From assembly GCF_014698505.1 (NCBI RefSeq), contig NZ_JACJTD010000003.1, positions 310,001 through 374,000 of the forward strand: 64,000 nt of DNA. The letters are read 5' to 3'. The notes under the pieces are model-generated. The model was not told the origin of the DNA, ran no database searches, and saw nothing but the letters and a program-made list of their open reading frames with translations. Positions 57,430 through 64,000 of this stretch are shown one piece after another. This DNA comes from Nostoc foliaceum FACHB-393. Its GTDB lineage: Bacteria > Cyanobacteriota > Cyanobacteriia > Cyanobacteriales > Nostocaceae. Both the position numbers and the translations under genes were made by a program. Each line of letters opens with the position of its first letter. Position 1 is the first letter of the stretch.

Positions 57430-57769
57430 GGCTTTTTTGTCAAACTAACTCTATTTATTGCCTAATTTTGGCTGAAATCAATTGGTAATTGTCACAGAAA
57501 TTTCGAACATCCAAGTATATTTTCTGACTTTTTTTATTATAGGGATATTAACACATTAGCATCCTTCACAAGGCATACTTGGGTAAGAAGGTTATTGTCT
57601 AAGAAGACCAATTTGACTTACTCTGGTTTTCACCACAAGTTCGGAGTTTAATAGAAGCAATTATAGAGAACGAATGCTTATGTTTATTACTGTCGCCAAA
57701 CCACCCCAAAAGGGGTACTATTTGTTACACAGCATCCAAGGTTCTCAAAGCATTGTAGAGGCCTAGCCA
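57430..57769. other. Divergent promoter region with a candidate leader ORF
   Basis: 340 AT-rich bases between ribE and the nuclease gene. A 30-codon frame at 57674-57766 (MLMFITVAKPPQKGYYLLHS and ten more residues) ends three bases before the nuclease start and contains a small hairpin ACCCC-AAAA-GGGGT (57703-57716). It may be a leader peptide or chance. Confidence 0.35.
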
Positions 57770-58267
57770 ATGATTGAAATGAAAGTCGCTGGCATAGCAT
57801 TAGATGCCATAACTCGCAGCCCGATCGTGCTTTTGAAAGATTCTTCAGATCGGCGGGCTTTGCCAATTTACATTGGTCAGGAACAGGCTAGGGCAATTAT
57901 GGGTGCGCTGGAGAATCAGAAGCCTCCCAGACCCTTAACTCACGACCTGATTGTGAATATTCTAGAGGCTTGGAACATGACTCTAGAAAAGGTAATTATT
58001 CATTCCCTGCAAAAGGATACATTTTATGCAGCCTTAATTGTCCAGCAAGGCGAGGTCAAAAAAGAAATTGATGCGCGTCCTAGCGATGCGATCGCCATTG
58101 CCCTCCGTACAAATACTCCCATTTGGGTAATGGAAGAAGTGATTGCCGATGCTTCTATACCCGTTGATCGCGATGCAGATGAAGCCGAACAGCAAGCCTT
58201 CCGTGAATTTATTTCCAATCTCCGTCCTGAAGATTTGATTAAGCGTTTTGGTAATGGTGACAGCTAG
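57770..58267 (+). CDS. Bifunctional nuclease family protein (DUF151)
   Basis: A 165-aa protein of the BFN/DUF151 family: VAGIALDAITRSPIVLLKD, LPIYIGQEQARAI, and the conserved DARPSDAIAIALRT. Plant and bacterial members have been reported to have DNase and RNase activity. The C-terminal UVR-like tail is shortened. The stop lies just before a heptamer-rich inverted-repeat spacer (58268-58352). Confidence 0.88.
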   Translation: MIEMKVAGIALDAITRSPIVLLKDSSDRRALPIYIGQEQARAIMGALENQKPPRPLTHDLIVNILEAWNMTLEKVIIHSLQKDTFYAALIVQQGEVKKEIDARPSDAIAIALRTNTPIWVMEEVIADASIPVDRDADEAEQQAFREFISNLRPEDLIKRFGNGDS

Positions 58268-58352
58268 GAAAGTTATGAGTTAGGAGTTATGAGTTAGGAA
58301 TTAGGAGTTGGGAGTTACTTGCTTCAACTCCTAACTTTTAACTTCTAACTTT
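58268..58352. repeat. Heptamer inverted repeat spacer
   Basis: AGTTATGAGTTAGGAGTTAT-type units on the left and CAACTCCTAACTTTTAACTT-type units on the right of a short centre (about 58315). The two halves are complementary over roughly 25 bases and would form a long imperfect hairpin just upstream of the aldo/keto reductase start. Confidence 0.7.
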
Positions 58353-58359
58353 GTTAAAG

Positions 58360-59490
58360 ATGCAATACCGACGCTTTGGGAAAACGAATCTGCACCTCTC
58401 GGTTTTTTCTCTGGGGACAATGCGCTACTTGGCTTCTTTTGAAAATGCTCACCAGACCATCGAACAAGCCTTAGCGCTAGGAATTAATCATCTAGAAACC
58501 GCCAGAGGTTATGGCAAAAGTGAGGAGTATCTTGGTAGGGCGCTAAAAGCTGGGTTGTCAGTACCCCGGACGAGGCTTTATGTCACTACTAAAATCTCAG
58601 CCACAGCAGATGCTGACACCATGCGTCGGTGTATCGACGAATCCCTAGAACGATTACAGCTAGATTATTTAGATTGCTTAGGCGTTCATGGCTTGAACAC
58701 TTGGCAACATTTGGAGTGGGTACAAGCCAAAAATGGCTGTATGCAAGCTGTAGAGGAAGCTGTTGCCGATGGACGAGTGCGACACGTTGGTTTTTCTACC
58801 CACGGACCATTAGAGCTAATTCAGGCAGCAATCAATACAGATTTATTTGAGTTTGTCAATCTGCATTATTACTATTTTTTCCAACGGCACGCCCCAGCGA
58901 TTCAGCTAGCTGCCGAGAAGGACATGGGCGTTTTCATTATTTCTCCTGCTGACAAGGGAGGACGTCTCTACACGCCACCCCAAACCCTAAAAGAACTGTG
59001 TAAACCGTATTCACCCCTAGAATTAAATTATCGATTTTTACTTAGTAATAACCGTATTACTACTTTGAGTATAGGGCCAGCAAACCCAGATGAATTAATG
59101 GAACCGTTGCAATTCGCCGACGATTGTGGAGAGTTAACATCAGCAGAAATTTCTGCTTTCCAGCAATTAGAACATCACCAAAAACTTGCTTTGGAAACTG
59201 ATAATTGTAGTCAGTGTTATGCTTGTTTACCCTGTCCAGAAAATATCAATATTCCAGAGGTATTGCGGTTACGAAATCTCACAGTGGCATACGACATGAA
59301 AGACTATGGGCAATATCGTTACGGAATGTTTGAAAATGCTGGTCATTGGTTCCCTGGAATGAAAGGCAACCGCTGTACAGAATGCGGTGACTGTTTGCCT
59401 CGGTGTCCAGAAAATTTAGATATTCCAGCTTTATTGGAAGATACTCACCAACAATTAAGTGGGAAAGCAGGTAGGAGATTGTGGGAATAA
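58360..59490 (+). CDS. Aldo/keto reductase with C-terminal 4Fe-4S domain
   Basis: A 376-aa protein from ATG 58360 (the frame opens at TTG 58351). The AKR barrel starts MQYRRFGKTNLHLSVFSLGT and carries LETARGYGKSEEYLG (Asp/Tyr region). The tail has CSQCYACLPCP and CTECGDCLPRCP, two clusters of cysteines for iron-sulfur centres. Members are widespread in anaerobes and cyanobacteria; the substrate is unknown. It may couple ferredoxin to carbonyl reduction. Confidence 0.88.
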   Translation: MQYRRFGKTNLHLSVFSLGTMRYLASFENAHQTIEQALALGINHLETARGYGKSEEYLGRALKAGLSVPRTRLYVTTKISATADADTMRRCIDESLERLQLDYLDCLGVHGLNTWQHLEWVQAKNGCMQAVEEAVADGRVRHVGFSTHGPLELIQAAINTDLFEFVNLHYYYFFQRHAPAIQLAAEKDMGVFIISPADKGGRLYTPPQTLKELCKPYSPLELNYRFLLSNNRITTLSIGPANPDELMEPLQFADDCGELTSAEISAFQQLEHHQKLALETDNCSQCYACLPCPENINIPEVLRLRNLTVAYDMKDYGQYRYGMFENAGHWFPGMKGNRCTECGDCLPRCPENLDIPALLEDTHQQLSGKAGRRLWE

Positions 59491-59661
59491 AAATGTAAAC
59501 AGAAGTTCAGTATTCAGTATTCTGAGGCATGGAAGTCACCACCCAGTCACACAGTCGTTATTCTGGCTCCCGAATTCTGAGTTCTTTCTTGGTAAAATTT
59601 ATAAAGATGAAATAGAGTTAGGAAGATCCGCTGAACCTGGGGTATCTCGCGGAAAGTAAAG

Positions 59662-61493
59662 ATGAAAATTAAAAAAAAAGAAATATCCTACGTCAATCAC
59701 TGACGGTTTTCCGCTACAGTGGACGGGCTGTAAGCTTAGTATGGACTACTAGCCGATCGCTTACTATTTTTTTGGCTAGTTTAACTTTAGTGGCTGGTCT
59801 TTTACCGGCGGCGATATCTTACATAAGCAAGTTAATCGTTGATGCAGTGGTATTTGCATCTCAAGTTAATTCAGACAGCAATGATTTTGTCAATATCTAT
59901 CCCTCCCTATTTTATGTAGGATTGGAAGCGATCGCTGTAATTCTACTAGCAGGTAGTCAGCGAGGAATTATCATTTGTCAATCGTTATTGCGGGCGCTAA
60001 TGGGTCAACGGGTGAATGTACTGATCTTAGAAAAGGCGCTAACACTGGATTTGAGGCAGTTTGAAGACTCAGAATTTTATGACAAATTGACCAATGCCCG
60101 ACGAGAAGCATCGGTTCGTCCCCTTTCCTTAGTAAGCCGCACCTTTGGGTTGGTACAAAATGCCCTTTCCTTAATCACCTACGGCATTTTGCTAGTAAAT
60201 TTCTCAGTTTGGGCGGTAGTGGTACTGGTTTTGGCAGCCATGCCTGTATTTATTGCCGAAACGAAATTTGCCGGAGAAGCCTTTCGTTTGTTTAGTTGGC
60301 GTGCAGCAGAAACCCGCCAACAGCATTACTTAGAAAATCTCATAGCAAGAGAAGATTTTGTCACAGAAGTAAAACTCTACCAGTTGGGAGAGATGTTGTT
60401 AGGACGTTATCGCAGCCTATTTGAACAACTCTATGGCGAAGACCGTGATTTAACTCTTCGGCGAGGATTGTGGGGATATCTCTTGAGTTTAGTTAGTACT
60501 GGTGCTTTTTACCTAGCTTATGCTTGGATTGTGCTGGAAACAGTTCTAGGTAGGATTTCTTTGGGAGATATGACAATGTATCTCACTGTGTTTCGCCAAG
60601 GACAGTCTACTTTCTCCAATGCCCTCACTTCTATTGGAGGGATGTATGAAGACAACCTATATTTATCAAATCTCTATGATTTCCTGGAAGAAGAAGTACC
60701 AAAGTCTTGGGGTAATGCAACCATTGGTTTAAATCCTCAAGATGGTATCCGTTTTGAGAACGTATCATTTACTTATCCAGGAAGTTCCAAGCAAGCGTTG
60801 ACAAATATTTCGCTGCATTTGAAACCCAGAGAGAAACTGGCAATTGTCGGTGAAAACGGTTCCGGTAAGACTACCTTAATTAAACTACTTACCCGACTAT
60901 ACACACCGGACTCTGGGCGAATTTTCTTAGATGGCTTGGACTTGCAGGAATGGGATGTGGATGTGCTACGTCGTCGGATTGGGGTGATTTTTCAGAACTT
61001 TGTCCGCTATCAGTTCACTGTGGGTGAGAATATTGGCGTGGGCGATGTAGAACATCTCGAAAACAAAACCCGTTGGCAAACTGCTGCTGAAAAAGGCATG
61101 TCCCAATCTTTTATCGACCAATTACCCCAAAGCTTCCAGACTCAACTTGGTCGTTGGTTTAAGGGAGGACAGGAACTTTCTGGGGGACAGTGGCAGAAAA
61201 TTGCCTTGTCTCGTGCATTTATGCGATCGCAAGCAGATATCTTGGTGTTAGATGAACCAACATCAGCAATAGATGCCCAAGCTGAGTTTGAGATTTTCAA
61301 TCATTTTCGCGCTATTACTCAAAATCAGATGGTACTTTTGATTTCCCATCGCTTCTCAACGGTAAGAATGGCTGACAAAATCGTAGTTATAGAAAACGGC
61401 GAAGTTATAGAACAGGGAACTCACAAAGAGTTGTTACAGCTAGGAGGACGTTATGCCAAGTTGTTTCTGTTACAAGCAGCCGGTTATCAATAG
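59662..61493 (+). CDS. ABC exporter (membrane-ATPase half transporter), N-terminus out of frame with ATG
   Basis: A half transporter of about 610 aa: five or six spans (about 30-320), then Walker A GENGSGKTTL, signature LSGGQWQKIALSRA and Walker B DILVLDEPTSAID. Conserved N-terminal text (LRQSLTVFRYSGRAVSLVW) is encoded upstream of the first in-frame start-like codon (TTG 59772), but its frame begins after TAA 59670-59672 without any ATG, GTG or TTG. The well-placed ATG 59662 (GGAAAG upstream) is one base out of frame across a run of nine A residues. A -1 slip there would give MKIKKKRNILRQSL. Substrate unknown. Confidence 0.75.
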
Positions 61494-61659
61494 TATGTGA
61501 GATACTTTGTGAATTTAGATAGCGGATGCCTATGTTGGGCTGCGCCTACGCTCACTTTGTACAAAGCACATAACATCTCTATCTAACCACGTTAAACTGT
61601 TCAGTAAATATGGGTCACTAGACGCTCCGTATCGTTAAACATTGCTACCTGATAAAATT

Positions 61660-62277
61660 ATGCAAATAACAAAACAGCGATACTATACCCCAGAGGAATA
61701 TTTAGAGCTAGAAGAAGTTGCTGACTACAAGAGTGAATATATTGACGGGCAAATAATTCCTATGGCAGGTGGGACGATAAATCACAATCAAATAGCACTT
61801 AATTTGAGTACTGAGTTGAATTTTGCTTTTAAAAAGCAGAACTACCGAGTTTTCATGGGTGATGTTCGTCTATGGATACCCCAAAAGCTTACCTACACCT
61901 ATCCAGATGTGATGATTTTGGCAGGTGAACCAGAGTTTTTTAACAACCGAAAGGATATAATTCTGAATCCACAGATTATTGTTGAGGTTTTATCAAAATC
62001 TACCAAAGGCTACGATCGCGAAGATAAATTTCAGGCTTACCGAACTATTTCTACTTTCCAAGAATATCTATTAATTGACCAAACTCGGATTCATGTAGAT
62101 CAATTTTCCAAAATCGGGAAAAAACAATGGACGCTTCGTGAATATGATGAAGAAGATGAAGCGATCGCACTTGTAACCGTACCCTTTGAGATTTCTCTAC
62201 AAGATTTATACAACAAGGTGAAGTTTGAGCCTGCTGAGTTGGAAGGGGAAAGTGCTGATGTTGAGCAATTGGGCTAA
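61660..62277 (+). CDS. Uma2 family endonuclease-like protein
   Basis: A 205-aa protein from ATG 61660. Uma2 proteins have a PD-(D/E)xK nuclease fold and are greatly expanded in cyanobacteria. Visible: TPEEYLELEEVADYKSEYID, the catalytic Asp in YPDVMIL, the acidic-x-hydrophobic IIVEVLSKST, then EYLLIDQTRI. The active-site residues appear intact. The biological target is not known. It starts an accessory stretch of rather AT-rich genes. Confidence 0.82.
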   Translation: MQITKQRYYTPEEYLELEEVADYKSEYIDGQIIPMAGGTINHNQIALNLSTELNFAFKKQNYRVFMGDVRLWIPQKLTYTYPDVMILAGEPEFFNNRKDIILNPQIIVEVLSKSTKGYDREDKFQAYRTISTFQEYLLIDQTRIHVDQFSKIGKKQWTLREYDEEDEAIALVTVPFEISLQDLYNKVKFEPAELEGESADVEQLG

Positions 62278-62317
62278 GGTGCGCTCACCCTACTTGTACA
62301 GAGCATCTTAAAAAGAT

Positions 62318-62548
62318 TTAAGCTACTTTTAACGGTTTCTGAGGAAAAGTAATTGGCTCTGGCAGAGGTTTTCCTTGCTCTCCATACCATTCAATTAGAG
62401 ACTCAATCACTTCATGTCCATGTTTAGCGGCTTCTTCATAAGTCTTGCCATGAGTGTGGAATTGCTGCCAAGGGAATTCCGGTAAGTGTACTAAGTAGCA
62501 ATTGTCTTCATCTGACCATTGAATTACCATACTGTAGCGATCGCCCAT
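62318..62548 (-). CDS. HicB-family antitoxin, no HicA adjacent
   Basis: A 76-aa protein of the HicB partial RNase H-like fold: YSMVIQWSDEDNCYLVHLPE, then GKTYEEAAKHGHEVIESLIEWY, and the family ending GKPLPEP. It lacks the C-terminal DNA-binding domain of long HicB proteins. No HicA (dsRNA-binding toxin) is seen within 300 bases on either side. It may be a stand-alone regulator. Confidence 0.75.
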   Translation of the reverse strand: MGDRYSMVIQWSDEDNCYLVHLPEFPWQQFHTHGKTYEEAAKHGHEVIESLIEWYGEQGKPLPEPITFPQKPLKVA

Positions 62549-62830
62549 TCTTCCTTCTCCGTATAATCATTGTTGCTTATAAAACCTAGCAAGTGTTAGT
62601 CTGACAGAAATAAATTTGGACGCACTCCTTCAGCGTGAAAAATGAGGGTGAGGGAGCCAGTCAGCAGGAAATTCTGATAATTTAAAGTAGCTTTTATTAC
62701 TAATATATATTCAGTATAATTGAGTGAGCTTTGCTATCATAATGCCTTTGCTTGAATCTAGCATATGCAAAGCTATCTTTATTAAGATTTTCATCTAATT
62801 AACTTACAAAAGTTCCTTGCCATAAAGCAT
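62549..62830. other. AT-rich leader upstream of the reverse transcriptase
   Basis: A 282-base region between the HicB start and the RT start. It contains an 8-bp inverted repeat AGCTTTGC (62727-62734) / GCAAAGCT (62767-62774). No open frame of note. It is a candidate place for the RT promoter and possibly for a non-coding RNA partner; the latter is speculation by analogy to other defence RT systems. Confidence 0.4.
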
Positions 62831-64000
62831 ATGAAAACTACAGAAAGTTTTCATCTTCAAAGAGTAAAAGATTTACAAAAAATTTTTTCTGAAACTAATC
62901 TAGTAGAAGTTTGGCGTAATGTAGTTCGTAAACAATTACGGTCGCAAGACATTAGTGATTTGCATGATTATTATGACTTTAATATAAATATTAAGGAACG
63001 TAGTGCCTTTATTCAACAACAAATTCTTAGTGGTCAATATCGTGCCAAATCTCCTCTAATTTATAAATTAGAAAAAAAGTATGGTGTATGCAGGCATATA
63101 ATGTTGCCGTGTCCATCGGATGCACTTGTTTTACAGACCATCGTTGAAAAAAGTCTGCAAGAAAAGCTATTAAATGTTCAACCTAATAAACAAGCTTATT
63201 ATTCTAGAGATAAACACTCTCTTAAATTACCACACGAATTTAAAAATTTACGAGACTACCCTTGGCATATACAGTGGAAAAAGTTTCAAAAAGAAATTTG
63301 GAAATTTGGTAGCAATTGTAATTTTTTGGCAGTTACTGACATTGCTAACTACTATGACAGTATTGGACTTAGAGAACTACGTCATATAATTTCTAGTCAG
63401 ATTGAGACATCCGAAGTTGTTTTGGATCTTTTATTTACTATCATTGAACAACTTTCATGGAATCCAGACTACTTACCGTCATCATTGAAAGGATTACCAA
63501 CTATCAATCTAGAAGCAGCAAGATTATTAGCTCATGCATTATTATTTGAGGTTGACGAGGTTATTCAATCTAGAACAAAAGGTAATTTTGTTCGCTGGAT
63601 GGATGATATTAACTTTGGTGTTAACTCTTTTGAAGAAGCTTGTGAAACATTAGGAGTAATAAACGATGTGTTAAAAAGTAGAGGATTAGCCTTAAATCTT
63701 GGAAAAACCAGTATATATAATCCTGAAGAGGTTGAAAGACATTTTTTAGTTAAAGAAAATAAGTTTTTGGATTCAATCAATATAAAGGAAACCGATATAA
63801 TTAAATACAATGAAATAATTTTTAAACTTTATGAAGAATTTAAAAAACATCGGGAATTAAGTAAATTAAAAAGTTGGGATAAAGTTACTAAACGTTTTTT
63901 TACAATAGCAGGTAAACTAAAATCTAATATATTATTAAATGATATAAAAGAGTTGTTTTTAAAAAATCCTAGCATTCGAAGCAATATAATTTACTATTTA
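62831..64000 (+). CDS. Divergent reverse transcriptase, cut by the window end
   Basis: An open frame of 390 codons without stop from ATG 62831 to the edge. RT motifs: motif A region AVTDIANYYDSI (Asp170), a motif B-like KGLPTINLEAARLLAHALL (220-238), motif C FVRWMDDINF (Asp258, Asp259), then GLALNLGKTSIYN (285-297). The usual YADD is WMDD. N-terminal SPLIYKLEKKYGVCRHIMLP and PSDALVLQTI recall the unknown-group/Abi class of RTs that act in phage defence. From about 320 the chain is helical (FTIAGKLKSNILL; ELFLKNPSIRSNI), like the alpha-repeat tails of those proteins. It shows none of the text of group II intron RTs. Strongly AT-rich. Class cannot be fixed from what is visible. Confidence 0.82.
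   Translation, partial: MKTTESFHLQRVKDLQKIFSETNLVEVWRNVVRKQLRSQDISDLHDYYDFNINIKERSAFIQQQILSGQYRAKSPLIYKLEKKYGVCRHIMLPCPSDALVLQTIVEKSLQEKLLNVQPNKQAYYSRDKHSLKLPHEFKNLRDYPWHIQWKKFQKEIWKFGSNCNFLAVTDIANYYDSIGLRELRHIISSQIETSEVVLDLLFTIIEQLSWNPDYLPSSLKGLPTINLEAARLLAHALLFEVDEVIQSRTKGNFVRWMDDINFGVNSFEEACETLGVINDVLKSRGLALNLGKTSIYNPEEVERHFLVKENKFLDSINIKETDIIKYNEIIFKLYEEFKKHRELSKLKSWDKVTKRFFTIAGKLKSNILLNDIKELFLKNPSIRSNIIYYL

Overview
The window looks like chromosomal DNA of a filamentous, heterocyst-type cyanobacterium close to Nostoc/Anabaena. The evidence is frequent HIP1 octamers (GCGATCGC), heptanucleotide tandem repeats between genes, the dark-operative protochlorophyllide reductase genes chlL and chlN, an SLH-domain porin, the amino-acid transporter natF-natG-natH-bgtA, a SphS/SphR/PhoU phosphate module beside the tandem coiled-coil genes lfiA/lfiB, and lpxD. 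No tRNA, rRNA, CRISPR array or intact insertion sequence was found.

Layout. 1-7 kb: end of an unknown gene, queE, a DUF3318 and a YbjN-like gene, then the four-gene N-II type amino-acid ABC transporter. 7-11 kb: a LysR regulator, an antitoxin fragment, an unrecognised 461-residue repeat protein and a PIN toxin/antitoxin pair. 11-14.3 kb: chlL, a DUF5331 gene and chlN, all on the minus strand with a terminator after chlN. 14.3-23 kb: small conserved genes, clpB, an SRPBCC protein, a rubredoxin (53 aa), a flavoprotein and lpxD. 23-30 kb: an RTX calcium-binding protein, then two AAA-like ATPase genes (one with a VMAP-type N-terminal HTH, one fused to CHASE2) and a DUF928 gene. 30-36 kb: an HdrB-like protein, acpP, fabF, tkt, and a VapC-type toxin gene broken by a small TA-flanked inverted-repeat element. 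36-47 kb: a glycine-zipper secreted protein, a GT-C-like membrane protein, a second DUF3318 gene, an SLH/OprB porin, a Crp-family regulator and phoU-sphS-sphR. 47-59.5 kb: lfiA-lfiB, hisA, the DUF2499/DUF3593 pair, csaB, pgeF, birA, an M23 peptidase, ribE, a bifunctional nuclease and an aldo/keto reductase with an Fe-S tail. 59.6-64 kb: an ABC exporter whose start appears frameshifted in an A9 tract, a Uma2 protein, an unpaired HicB, and, running off the right edge, an AT-rich divergent reverse transcriptase.

How it fits together. Most of the window is housekeeping: nutrient uptake and phosphate sensing, chlorophyll synthesis in the dark, fatty-acid, riboflavin, histidine and queuosine-type biosynthesis, cell envelope and protein quality control. 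Between these lie accessory patches rich in toxin-antitoxin remnants and repeats. The strongest candidates for a poorly described system are the divergent reverse transcriptase at the right edge (motif C reads WMDD instead of YADD), the HTH-AAA / AAA-CHASE2 / DUF928 cluster at 25-30 kb, and the 461-residue protein at 8.8-10.2 kb.
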